64,000 nt of DNA from Methanolobus halotolerans (GTDB lineage: Archaea; Halobacteriota; Methanosarcinia; Methanosarcinales; Methanosarcinaceae), in NCBI RefSeq assembly GCF_004745425.1, contig NZ_PGGK01000002.1, forward strand, positions 62,001-126,000, read 5' to 3'. Each line of letters starts with the position of its first letter. Position 1 is the first letter of the stretch. The position numbers were made by a program, and so were the translations under genes. The notes below the pieces were generated by a model that was not told the origin of the DNA, searched no databases, and saw nothing but the letters and a program-made list of their open reading frames with translations. Below, piece after piece: positions 36,156 to 44,967 of this stretch.

Positions 36156-36917
36156 ATGAAGATGGAAGCCTTTACTGTTGACAACATACCGCTGATAAAA
36201 AAAGGAGATAACATTGCAGGTATGATCTGCAGGAATGCGGAGATCAGAAATAATGATATTGTTGTCATTGCCTCGACCATAGTTGCTAAGGCAGAAGGCA
36301 GGATGTTCAGGCTTGAAGACATTGAAGCAAAGGAAGAAGCCCGGAGAATAGCGGATGAACATCGGGCTGATCCCAGATTAATTCAGGCAGTCCTTGACAG
36401 GAGCTGTGAGGTGCTCATGGACTTTCCAATATTACTTGTGGAAACAAAGAACGGCCATGTTTGTATTAAAGCTGGTATCGACGGATCCAATGTAGAGAAA
36501 GGATATCTGGCAGACCTGCCAGAAGACCCGGATGCCAGCGCTGCAGGTATCGGGAAGGCGGTGGAGCAGATCTCCGGGAAAAATGTCAGTGTGATAGTGA
36601 CCGATACCAATGGCAGGGCTTTTAAGATCGGACAGACAGGAATAGCCATAGGGCTTTACAGAATACATCCCATAAAGAATTGGATAGGGAAAAAGGACCT
36701 GTTCGGGAATACCCTGGAGATCACCCAGGAATCGGTTGCAGACGAAATTGCAGGCACAGCAAATCTCTTGATGGGAGAAGGAGACGGAGGCAATCCCGTG
36801 GTCATAGTAAGAGGTCTGGAAATGCGTTCCGAAAAGGATACATCAGTAAAAGAGATGTACAGGCCTGACAAAGAAGACCTGATCAAAAAAGGGCTTCGCA
36901 GCCTCAGGCATAACTGA
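36156..36917 (+). CDS. cofE: coenzyme F420-0:L-glutamate ligase
   Basis: Adds glutamates to F420-0 using GTP, giving the F420 form used in methanogenesis. 253 residues, archaeal single-domain length. Motifs: DNIPLIKKGDNIAGMI, NDIVVIASTIVAKAEGR, ILLVETKNGHVCIKAGIDGSN, VIVTDTNGRAFKIGQTGIAIG (metal and GTP region) and ADEIAGTANLLMGEGDGG. Ribosome site GAGGAACGAGAT ahead of the ATG. Converges on the dCMP deaminase gene. Confidence 0.95.
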   Translation: MKMEAFTVDNIPLIKKGDNIAGMICRNAEIRNNDIVVIASTIVAKAEGRMFRLEDIEAKEEARRIADEHRADPRLIQAVLDRSCEVLMDFPILLVETKNGHVCIKAGIDGSNVEKGYLADLPEDPDASAAGIGKAVEQISGKNVSVIVTDTNGRAFKIGQTGIAIGLYRIHPIKNWIGKKDLFGNTLEITQESVADEIAGTANLLMGEGDGGNPVVIVRGLEMRSEKDTSVKEMYRPDKEDLIKKGLRSLRHN

Positions 36918-36938
36918 AAAGCAGTCTTTATAAGAAAT

Positions 36939-37388
36939 CTAGAAAGGAATGATGACAACTTCAACACCTGCATCATCAAAGAAACCTATTGCGTCCGTAT
37001 CCGGATAAGGCTGGATGTAAACCACTCTTTTTATATTTGAGTTTATTATCATCTTGGCGCACAGTATGCAGGGCTGGTGCGTGCAGTAAAGGGTTGCTGA
37101 ATCCGTACTTACACCGTGAAGTGCAGCCTGTATTATGGCATTCTGCTCTGCATGGACAGCCCGGCATTTCTCATGACGTGTACCGGATGCTATATTGTTC
37201 TGTTCCCTTATGCAGCCGACCTCCAGGCAATGTTCCATATTGCGCGGAGCACCGTTATAACCTGTGGAAAGAATCCTCTTGTCCCTTGATATCACAGCAC
37301 CCACTTTATTCCTTAAACATGTAGAACGTTTGGCAACAACAGTGGCGATCTCAAGAAAATATTCGTCAATGCTGGGTCTCTCAGTCAT
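36939..37388 (-). CDS. dCMP deaminase family protein
   Basis: 149-residue zinc-dependent cytidine/deoxycytidylate deaminase, making dUMP for thymidylate synthesis. The zinc site is seen as HAEQNAI (His and catalytic Glu) and PCILC (two Cys). [22 protein letters not shown] at the start is typical of dCMP deaminases. TTATATATA at about 37410-37418 lies 22-30 bases before the ATG, consistent with a leaderless message. Confidence 0.9.
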   Translation of the reverse strand: MTERPSIDEYFLEIATVVAKRSTCLRNKVGAVISRDKRILSTGYNGAPRNMEHCLEVGCIREQNNIASGTRHEKCRAVHAEQNAIIQAALHGVSTDSATLYCTHQPCILCAKMIINSNIKRVVYIQPYPDTDAIGFFDDAGVEVVIIPF

Positions 37389-37493
37389 CGGTTAAGAGAA
37401 ACAGTAAGTAGTATATATAAGTTGTAGTGTATGAAGGGACAACCAGTTTATTAATAACGGGAGATTACACAGATTATTACGGAGTATACAAAA

Positions 37494-38396
37494 ATGGAAG
37501 TCGGTTTGACTGAACGTCTGGATTCGTTTGTAAGAGCTCACAGCGACCGTCAGCTTGCGGCAATACCGCTTGCCGTATTCCTTGTAGCAATAATCATACT
37601 TGGTATTATGTTTGCAAGCAGTGGCGCACCTGTGAGACTAGGAATGGAATTTGAGGGAGGAACGCTTATTTCGGTATCAAGCCAGGATCCCGCTGTGTCC
37701 TTCGAACAGAAGTATGCCGACTATCCGATTACCGACGCCCGTGAAACCGGGTCACGTGTAATTATGCAGTTCGGACCCATGAGCAACGAACAACAGAGCG
37801 AACTTGTGAGAGATGTGACATCCACCTACTCCAGCGTGGAGATAAAACAGATAGGACCCTTATATGGAGCAAGCCTGCAGCAACAGGCGATCCAAGCTGT
37901 CATACTATCGTTTATAGGAATGGCCATTATGGTGTTCCTGCTATTCAAGACATTCATACCATCCATCGCAGTAGTACTGTCAGCGCTCTCGGACATCCTG
38001 ATAGCAGCCGCATTCATGAATGTTGCAGGCATCGAACTGTCGCTCGGTACAGTAGCCGCTTTGCTGATGATCATAGGTTACTCAGTAGACAGTGATATAC
38101 TGCTGACAACAAGAGTCTTAAAGAGAAGGGGAACTCCCCAGGAAAACATTTCAAATGCAATGCATACAGGCATCACAATGACGACAACAACTCTTGCAGC
38201 ACTTGTTGTAATGTATCTGGTATCAACATATTCATACCTGCTCAGCCCGTCCCTCACGCAGATCACACTGCTCTCGGACATATCCATTGTGCTTATATTC
38301 GGACTGCTTGCAGACCTTATGAACACATGGTTGTTGAACACCTCCATCCTTAGATGGTATGCAGCCGGCCGGAATCCAAGGGGGCGAAAAGCATGA
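37494..38396 (+). CDS. secF: protein-export membrane protein SecF
   Basis: 300-residue RND-type accessory subunit of the Sec translocon. First membrane helix at about 21-43, then a periplasmic-side domain (MEFEGGTLISVSS; GSRVIMQFGP), and five C-terminal helices including the conserved D-containing segments ALSDILIAAAFM and MIIGYSVDSDILLTTRVLKRRG. GGAG 9 bases before the ATG. It precedes secD, the order usual in archaea, and overlaps it by 4 bases. Confidence 0.95.
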   Translation: MEVGLTERLDSFVRAHSDRQLAAIPLAVFLVAIIILGIMFASSGAPVRLGMEFEGGTLISVSSQDPAVSFEQKYADYPITDARETGSRVIMQFGPMSNEQQSELVRDVTSTYSSVEIKQIGPLYGASLQQQAIQAVILSFIGMAIMVFLLFKTFIPSIAVVLSALSDILIAAAFMNVAGIELSLGTVAALLMIIGYSVDSDILLTTRVLKRRGTPQENISNAMHTGITMTTTTLAALVVMYLVSTYSYLLSPSLTQITLLSDISIVLIFGLLADLMNTWLLNTSILRWYAAGRNPRGRKA

Positions 38397-40090
38397 GAGA
38401 AGATGACGAGCAAAAAAGCCTTTTCAAAGATACAAGGGTCATTATATTCATACTTGCAATACTGGCATCAGTATTCTTCATCCAGCCGGGATACTCTTCA
38501 GACGAAGGCCTCACAACAGGTCTAAACTACGGACTTGACCTGGAAGGCGGTTCATGGCTCCAGATTAAACTTCAGGGTGCTGTGGCACAACTGGATGCCG
38601 ATGCAGAAACCCTGTCCCGGACTGTACTCCGGAACAGTATCTCGGATACCGTTGAGATAGAACAGGTAGACACAAGCAATGGCCAGCTTACTGTCACCTT
38701 TACAACCCCTGTACAGCTCACCAGTAACCAGATGAATCAACAGGGCATGGGCGAATCTACGATAACAAGATCGGATAATGTTACACAGGTAATCCTATAC
38801 ACTTCAAAGGCCACGCTTATCACAACCTACCTTACGGATTCCCTGGGAGCCGAGGTCGTTCCTCTCTCCGTTGACGGTGGTGTGGAATATGAGATAAGGA
38901 CTGCCATCTCCCAGGAAGAACTGCAGGAGCTCATGTCCCGGGTCGGAGGCAATATAGTCACCGATTTTGATGGCACACCAATCTATCGCGAAGGTGTCAG
39001 GACAGAGACACGGGACCTTACAAAAGAAGTCCTGAGTGATAAACTGAATACCCTTGGGCTCAAGGACATACCAGTCAGAGTAGTAGGCGAAGATTACATC
39101 CTTATTGACTTTGCAGGAATGGACCTTGCAACTGCACAGGACATCGCTTCAAGGCCGGGAAAGTTCGAGATACGGATGCAGACACAGGATAATGCTACCA
39201 GGCATGTACTATACGGAGATGAGATCCAGAGTGTCGGAATAGCAAGTTACAACGACAGGGACGGACAATGGTACATTCCTTTTACACTGACCGATGCAGG
39301 AGCACTCGCACTCCAGAAAGTGGCCATTGAAACGGGAGCAACCACTGACCCGATGTCCCACAATCTCATAATGTACCTCGATGAGAACGAAGTCTACAGC
39401 GCACCCCTGAGTTCCTCTGCGGCAGCAACACTTGCCAGAAACCCCATTTACTCCTGGCAGGCTTCCACTGGAGGGGATGAGGAGAGCAAGTTAAAGGCTG
39501 AACAGCTGCAGATACACTTACGTGCAGGGGCACTTCCTGTCAAAGTGGAGATCATAGGCTCCGGCCAGGTGGACGCTTCTCTGGGAGAGCAATTCAAGGG
39601 TCAGGCGATATTTGCAGGAATATTTACACTGCTTGCTGTCGCATTCGTTGTTTACAGAAGGTACAGGAAACCCGAGATCCTCATACCGATGATAGGCACA
39701 TCGGTCAGTGAGGTTATAATGATACTCGGTTTTGCCGGTGCCATCGGCTGGCAGCTGGATCTTCCGAGCATTGCGGGAATAATCGCAGTCATAGGTACGG
39801 GTATAGATCACCTGGTGATCATTACCGATGAAGTACTCTATGAAGGCAAGCTTCCGCCAAAAAAAGTATATCTTGCCAGGATCACAAAAGCATTCACCAT
39901 CATATTTGCCGCCGCAGCGACAACTATCATAGCAATGTCACCACTTGTAGTAATGGGCTTTGGCGCTCTGCAGGGGTTCGCAATTACCACTATAGTAGGT
40001 GTACTGATAGGCATACTGATCGCAAGACCGGTGTATGGAAAGGTCATCCACGAGATATTGGAAGCAAGAGCACGTAAAAATCCGGAGTAA
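38393..40090 (+). CDS. secD: protein-export membrane protein SecD
   Basis: 565-residue partner of SecF. Cytoplasmic head REDDEQKSLFKDTR, first membrane helix at about 17-32, a large extracytoplasmic domain with the P1 motif GLDLEGGSWLQIKL and the head domain VGIASYNDRDGQWYIPFTLTD, and C-terminal helices with VIGTGIDHLVIITDEVLYEGK. The start ATG overlaps the secF stop (ATGA). In archaea SecDF works without SecA; it probably helps late steps of export. Confidence 0.95.
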   Translation: MREDDEQKSLFKDTRVIIFILAILASVFFIQPGYSSDEGLTTGLNYGLDLEGGSWLQIKLQGAVAQLDADAETLSRTVLRNSISDTVEIEQVDTSNGQLTVTFTTPVQLTSNQMNQQGMGESTITRSDNVTQVILYTSKATLITTYLTDSLGAEVVPLSVDGGVEYEIRTAISQEELQELMSRVGGNIVTDFDGTPIYREGVRTETRDLTKEVLSDKLNTLGLKDIPVRVVGEDYILIDFAGMDLATAQDIASRPGKFEIRMQTQDNATRHVLYGDEIQSVGIASYNDRDGQWYIPFTLTDAGALALQKVAIETGATTDPMSHNLIMYLDENEVYSAPLSSSAAATLARNPIYSWQASTGGDEESKLKAEQLQIHLRAGALPVKVEIIGSGQVDASLGEQFKGQAIFAGIFTLLAVAFVVYRRYRKPEILIPMIGTSVSEVIMILGFAGAIGWQLDLPSIAGIIAVIGTGIDHLVIITDEVLYEGKLPPKKVYLARITKAFTIIFAAAATTIIAMSPLVVMGFGALQGFAITTIVGVLIGILIARPVYGKVIHEILEARARKNPE

Positions 40091-40111
40091 GGATGATATC
40101 AGGTGAGGGAA

Positions 40112-41140
40112 ATGAGAGATATCTGGACTGTTAAGTACAGGCCTGCAAAACTCGATGATATTGTAGGCAACGAAGGATCCATCGACACGATGAGAAAACT
40201 CCTGCGCTCGAAGAACCTTCCCCACCTTGTCCTTTACGGACCTGTTAACACAGGGAAATCCTCAGCAGCCTTTGCAATGGCAAATGAGATATATGGTGAT
40301 GATTACCAGCGTAACTTCACTTACTTCAATGCATCCGACTTCTTTGAACAGGGCAAACGTTACATCGTGAGGGATAAGAGATTCACCCGCATAATCGGAA
40401 CCGATGACCCTTCAAAAATTAACAAGAGCGTTATTTCCATATTCAAGGAAGTGATTAATGAATATGCAAGTATGGGACCCCTTGACGCTGATTACAAGGT
40501 GATCTTCATCGATAATGCAGAGTCGCTGAATTCCGATGCCCAGCACGCGCTCAGGAGAATGATGGAAAGGTACACTGCAACCTGCAGGTTCGTACTTTCC
40601 ACCACACAGGCCTCAAAACTTATCGCACCCCTGCGTTCCAGAGGCCTTCAGCTGTTCTTTACACATGTGTCAGATGATAAACTTGCAGCATTCATCAGAG
40701 ATGTTGCGGATGCCGAAGGACTACCCCTGACAAACGACGGGGTCGATGCACTTGGCTACCATGCAAAGGGGAATATTGCAAAGGCACTTCACACGTTGCA
40801 GCTTGCATCTGTCAGTTTCGGGGACGAGACTATCGGAGCAAAGGAGATATACGATTCCACTCTTCTGGATAGGTCGGAAAACATAAGCCATCTGTTCAAT
40901 GCGGCTGTATCAAAGGATATAATAGAGGGGCGAAAAGCCATCGATGCCCTGATACTTGAAGAAGGCATGTCGGGACAGGAAATACTTTTGCAACTACATC
41001 AAATGGCGATCAATTCCAACGAGAGCGATCCCGTTATTACAGAATGGGTCATCAGGATGGCAGATACTGACTTTTACATGACAGAAGCGGCCAACGAAAG
41101 GATACAGCTTGAAGCACTTGTTGTCCGCTTCTGCCAGTAG
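40112..41140 (+). CDS. divergent replication factor C small subunit (RfcS2-like)
   Basis: 342-residue AAA+ clamp-loader small subunit. It starts RDIWTVKYRPAKLDDIVGNE, as RFC small subunits do. Walker A is GPVNTGKSS rather than GPPGTGKTT; Walker B reads VIFIDNAESL, so the DE of the usual DEAD/DEAA is DN and the catalytic Glu is lost; the arginine-finger SRC motif is RSRGL. These losses suggest a paralog that no longer hydrolyses ATP normally. Methanosarcina has two small subunits plus a large one; this is most likely the second. Ribosome site AGGTGA precedes the ATG at 40112. Eleven to twenty bases after secD. Confidence 0.88.
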   Translation: MRDIWTVKYRPAKLDDIVGNEGSIDTMRKLLRSKNLPHLVLYGPVNTGKSSAAFAMANEIYGDDYQRNFTYFNASDFFEQGKRYIVRDKRFTRIIGTDDPSKINKSVISIFKEVINEYASMGPLDADYKVIFIDNAESLNSDAQHALRRMMERYTATCRFVLSTTQASKLIAPLRSRGLQLFFTHVSDDKLAAFIRDVADAEGLPLTNDGVDALGYHAKGNIAKALHTLQLASVSFGDETIGAKEIYDSTLLDRSENISHLFNAAVSKDIIEGRKAIDALILEEGMSGQEILLQLHQMAINSNESDPVITEWVIRMADTDFYMTEAANERIQLEALVVRFCQ

Positions 41141-41190
41141 ATCAGGATTATGATCAGCCCTACTACAAGTAAATATAATTTTTAATACAA

Positions 41191-42843
41191 ATGACAGCAA
41201 ACGAAAACCCTGATCCTGATTTTTACAAGGCATGCAGAGAGATCCTTGAAATGGTGATGGAAAAGAAGATCACCGATACCCGGCAGTTAAATGAAGTAAA
41301 GAAAAAACAGGCCAAGAAATACAGGCTTTCCTGCCTTCCGAAGAACACTGACATTATCATAGCCGGCAATGAAGAAGAACAGGAAATGGTCCGGGACATA
41401 CTGCGCCGCAAGCCGGTACGTACCATCTCGGGAGTAGCTGTCATTGCCGCAATGACATCACCTGCCCCATGCCCCCACGGAGTGTGCATACCCTGCCCGG
41501 GAGGACCGGATTCGGACTTCTGTTCACCGCAGAGCTATATGGGCAGGGAGCCTTCCACAATGCGTGCGATCCAGTGCGAGTACGACCCCTATAGGATCGT
41601 TGCCGGTAGGCTGAAGCAGCTCCGGCAGATAGGACATGAGGTAAAAAAGGCCGAGCTGATTGTGATGGGTGGTACTTTTTCTGCCAGGCCGATAGATTAC
41701 CAGGAATGGTACACAAAACGCTGCCTGGAAGCAATGAATGATTTTTACGGTACACAATGGCGCCAGGAGGTTAGAGCTATAGGAAAAGAAATTCCCTATG
41801 TGACCCTGGAAGATGTGCAGCAGATGAACGAAGCTGCAGAGGTAAGGAACACAGGTATCACATTTGAGACGAGGCCTGACTGGGCATCAGCCGACCACGT
41901 GGACAGGATGCTTGAGCTCGGTGCCACCAAGGTTGAGATCGGCGTCCAGAGTACCTATGATTTTGTACTGTCCCGTATGAAGAGAGGGCATACCGTGGCG
42001 GATAGTATTGAAGCGAACCGAATTCTCAGGGACAGTGGCCTGAAAGTGGGTTTCCATATGATGCCCGGACTTCCTGGCATGGATGAGAAAAGGGAGATTC
42101 GTAATTTCAAGAGAGTGTTCACAGACCCCGGATTCAAGCCGGATTACCTGAAAATATATCCCACGCTTGTCACAGAGGGCACCGAGCTTAACAATATGTG
42201 GACACGTGGGGAGTACCAGGCAATAAATGATGCAGATGCTGTCAGGCTTCTCGCAAATATCAAGTCCTTTATTCCGGAATGGGTGCGGATGCAGCGCATT
42301 CAGCGGGACATACCTGCACAGCAGATCCTGGCAGGAGTCAGAAAGAGCAATATCAGGCAGCTTGCACAGGACCACCTTCTACAGCAGGGAGGTAGATGCC
42401 GTTGCATCAGGTGCCGTGAAGTAGGGCATAACATCCTGCAGGGAAAAGAACCCGATGTCGGGAATATAGAGCTCACAGTTCAGAGTTATGATTGCTGTGG
42501 AGGGAAAGAGCACTTTATCTCATTCGAGGACACGGTCCAGGATATATTGATCGGGTTTATGAGGATGAGGTTTCCTCACATGCCCCATCGGAAGGAACTG
42601 GAAAATGCAGCCCTTGGAAGGGAACTACATGTATACGGGTCCATGGTGCCTGTTGGCGATAAGGCCAAAGGTCACGACTGGCAACATCGGGGGTACGGAG
42701 CTGAGCTTGTTGCACGTGCCGAGGAGATTGCACGTGATGCCGGCTATACCGGGATGGCCATAATGAGCGGTATCGGTGTGCGAGGATACTACCGCAGGAT
42801 CGGGTATGAACGCGACGGGATGTATATGTCGAAAAATTTGTAG
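41191..42843 (+). CDS. elp3: tRNA uridine(34) acetyltransferase, Elp3 family
   Basis: 550-residue archaeal Elp3, which makes 5-carboxymethyl-uridine at tRNA wobble position 34 using radical SAM chemistry and acetyl-CoA. Radical SAM cluster motif CPHGVCIPC (CX4CX2C at about 94-102), then YDPYRIVAGRLKQL, FEIETRPDW-like GITFETRPDW and EIGVQSTYD. Cys-rich GGRCRCIRCREVG near 405, and a C-terminal GNAT domain (HVYGSMVPVGDKAKGHDWQHRG is visible in part; GYYRRIGYERDGMYMSK). AAATATAATTTTTAA upstream suggests a leaderless start. Confidence 0.96.
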   Translation: MTANENPDPDFYKACREILEMVMEKKITDTRQLNEVKKKQAKKYRLSCLPKNTDIIIAGNEEEQEMVRDILRRKPVRTISGVAVIAAMTSPAPCPHGVCIPCPGGPDSDFCSPQSYMGREPSTMRAIQCEYDPYRIVAGRLKQLRQIGHEVKKAELIVMGGTFSARPIDYQEWYTKRCLEAMNDFYGTQWRQEVRAIGKEIPYVTLEDVQQMNEAAEVRNTGITFETRPDWASADHVDRMLELGATKVEIGVQSTYDFVLSRMKRGHTVADSIEANRILRDSGLKVGFHMMPGLPGMDEKREIRNFKRVFTDPGFKPDYLKIYPTLVTEGTELNNMWTRGEYQAINDADAVRLLANIKSFIPEWVRMQRIQRDIPAQQILAGVRKSNIRQLAQDHLLQQGGRCRCIRCREVGHNILQGKEPDVGNIELTVQSYDCCGGKEHFISFEDTVQDILIGFMRMRFPHMPHRKELENAALGRELHVYGSMVPVGDKAKGHDWQHRGYGAELVARAEEIARDAGYTGMAIMSGIGVRGYYRRIGYERDGMYMSKNL

Positions 42844-42955
42844 GCAGGCAGGATAATATTTATTTCCAATGAAAGTTATAAATCAGAGAGACTGAAGTAA
42901 AGTGTCACTCATCCTTCTATAGAGGGATTTTGACTTAAAACCAAACGGAGACTGA

Positions 42956-43300
42956 ATGTCAGAAAAAGAGCTTCTTGAAGAGATACTGGAAAATCTGCAG
43001 CAGATGAATGAAAAACTTGATAGTTTCATTGGAAAAAAAGAAACTGCACCCGACCAGTCAAAAAAAGGGAATATTGCTGAATCCCTGGATATCATGACAC
43101 TACTCTCCCTTCCTGACCATTTACGTACAACAGCGACAACCCTTTTTGAAATAGGACCCGCAACTGCAGAGGAAGTATCTAAGGTAACATTAAAAGAAAG
43201 GGCAGTAGAAAGCAACTATCTGAATCAGTTGGTCCGGATGGAACATGTTGAAAAATACAGGGAAGGAAGAAAAGTATACTTCAGGATCAACGAAAAATGA
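42956..43300 (+). CDS. winged-helix transcriptional regulator
   Basis: 114 residues: an N-terminal coiled coil (LLEEILENLQQMNEKLDSFIGKK), a linker, and a winged helix (LDIMTLLSLPDHLRTTATTL; ATAEEVSKVTLKERAVESNYLNQLVRMEHVEKYREGRKVYFRI). Sequence logic is like MarR/ArsR regulators with a leading coiled coil for dimerisation. GGAG lies 5 bases before the ATG. Followed 91 bases on by a MinD-like ATPase gene; the pair may work together, although the intergenic gap means they could be transcribed separately. Confidence 0.72.
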   Translation: MSEKELLEEILENLQQMNEKLDSFIGKKETAPDQSKKGNIAESLDIMTLLSLPDHLRTTATTLFEIGPATAEEVSKVTLKERAVESNYLNQLVRMEHVEKYREGRKVYFRINEK

Positions 43301-43391
43301 AACTGGATCTTTTTAAATATGACAAAATCCTGACCAGTATATGATATATTGCAACTGTACATGGATCGAAAACTAAAGAGGAAATGAAAAT

Positions 43392-44138
43392 ATGACTTTT
43401 GCACTGGCCGTACACTCTTCCAAAGGAGGGACAGGAAAAACCAGTATTGCAGTAAACCTTGCAGCAGCCTATGCCCTGGATGGTAAAAATGTCTGTCTTC
43501 TGGATGTGGATATCAGAGGCCCTTCTTTGTGCAGTATCTTCAAACCGGACACCTATTTCTGGATAAACGATATGCTCTCAGGAGATAGAGAAATAAAGGA
43601 TACGATACATGATGTCAGCGAAAGGTTCGGGACAAAAGGTAAGTTCTTTGTAGGTTATTCAAATCCTGATATTAACCAGATACGCGAACTTGCAAGAAAA
43701 GACCGGAGCTGGCAATCCAATGCATTGAAGAATATCATTAAAGGAAAAAAAGAGCTTTCAGGTAAAAATATAGACGTAATTATCTTTGATACCAGTCCCG
43801 GAGTAGAGTATGAGTCGATAAATGCAGTTGCTGCTTCTGACATAGTGTTGATAGTACATAATTCTTCAATCGCATGCCACAACTGTACCGATCAGCTGAT
43901 CAAGGGGATATACTCCCCACTAAATAAACAATGCGCCATTGTCGACAATATGTGCCATCCGAATGTCTTAGGGCCTTCAGAAGAAAAGAGGTTCGGGATA
44001 AATGTGATCGCACAAATTCCCTGTATGTGCAATGTTGCCACAAGGAACAATGAGATACTCTCCCTGACAGATCCGGATCATGTATTCTCAAAGGCGATAT
44101 GCAGCATGAAGAACAAAATCGAAGATTTTTATATGTGA
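43392..44138 (+). CDS. ParA/MinD-like P-loop ATPase
   Basis: 248-residue SIMIBI-class ATPase with deviant Walker A KGGTGKTS (signature Lys at position 1 of KGGxGKT), switch I VCLLDVDIRGPSL and Walker B VIIFDTSPGVEYES. A Cys-rich C-terminal third (CHNCTDQL, MCHPNVLGPSEEKRFG, IPCMCN) is unusual for ParA/MinD and could bind a metal or cluster. No amphipathic MinD tail is evident. Partner genes are not obvious; the upstream winged-helix gene is a possibility. Confidence 0.78.
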   Translation: MTFALAVHSSKGGTGKTSIAVNLAAAYALDGKNVCLLDVDIRGPSLCSIFKPDTYFWINDMLSGDREIKDTIHDVSERFGTKGKFFVGYSNPDINQIRELARKDRSWQSNALKNIIKGKKELSGKNIDVIIFDTSPGVEYESINAVAASDIVLIVHNSSIACHNCTDQLIKGIYSPLNKQCAIVDNMCHPNVLGPSEEKRFGINVIAQIPCMCNVATRNNEILSLTDPDHVFSKAICSMKNKIEDFYM

Positions 44139-44154
44139 ATTCCATTCATTATTT

Positions 44155-44967
44155 TTACCGGTCATTGTCCTTTTTCTCAATTATCGGTATTACATCGTTA
44201 TACAGATAATCATCCATGTTCCGGGACCTCATCCTGCTAACATCATCCTCAATACCTTCTGAAGATAGAATTATATCCTTAATCGTAGAAAAGAAGAAAA
44301 ATGCAACAAAAGTAGCGCTCAAAGCCAGAATCGTGCGCTCCAGAGGGTATAAAAGAACTGCCGATCTGAATGCTTCAGTGCTCAGATCGAAAATATAAGA
44401 ATATGCAATACTGCCCATCAGATGGTCGGAAAGAACACCTATCAAAGCTGCAAAGAAAAGCGATACGAAAACAAATGTCCGGGAGTGGATAGACTTTATG
44501 CTGTTCTTTTGAAATATTATGAAAGCCACGAATACGACTATATGGAACCACGGGTAAAAAAATGCACTTCTGCCCACATCAAAAAGGTACCAGACCACTA
44601 TAAGACTGCCAAATATGCCTAAAGCCGCTTTATGCTGCCTGTTCACTATCAGGCCGGATATTACCGAACTAAGCATTATGAAAAAAGGCGAGAGCATGCT
44701 AAAAATATTCTTGCTCAGGTAACCTGTGTTGTTGATCTCGTGTAAGAGCATACCGGTACCCGAGATGATCGCACCCCAGAAAGGCCCGTAAAGCATTCCA
44801 TTTAGCGATCCGAATGCTACAATAGAACTTATTCTCGTTCCCTCAATTCCTATGACACCCATAAGGTCAGGCAGATAGCTTGAAAAATAAGTTAGAATAA
44901 CACCAAATAGAATATAGATAAAACTGATATTTCCCTTTATTTTCAATTTCGATAACATTGGTGTCAT
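44155..44967 (-). CDS. predicted membrane protein, ECF transporter S-component-like
   Basis: 270 residues with about six or seven membrane segments (FIYILFGVILTYFSSYLP, SIVAFGSLNGMLYGPFWGAI, MLSPFFIMLSSVISGLIV, further ones at about 125-240) and a basic/acidic soluble tail. The pattern RISSIVAFGSLNGMLYGPFWGAIISGTGMLLHE, including the small-residue helix, resembles substrate-binding S components of ECF transporters. No A or T components (EcfA/EcfT) are next to it. The substrate is unknown; the assignment is by topology and motif, not by a search. Converges on the MinD-like gene with 16 bases between stops. Confidence 0.6.
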   Translation of the reverse strand: MTPMLSKLKIKGNISFIYILFGVILTYFSSYLPDLMGVIGIEGTRISSIVAFGSLNGMLYGPFWGAIISGTGMLLHEINNTGYLSKNIFSMLSPFFIMLSSVISGLIVNRQHKAALGIFGSLIVVWYLFDVGRSAFFYPWFHIVVFVAFIIFQKNSIKSIHSRTFVFVSLFFAALIGVLSDHLMGSIAYSYIFDLSTEAFRSAVLLYPLERTILALSATFVAFFFFSTIKDIILSSEGIEDDVSRMRSRNMDDYLYNDVIPIIEKKDNDR

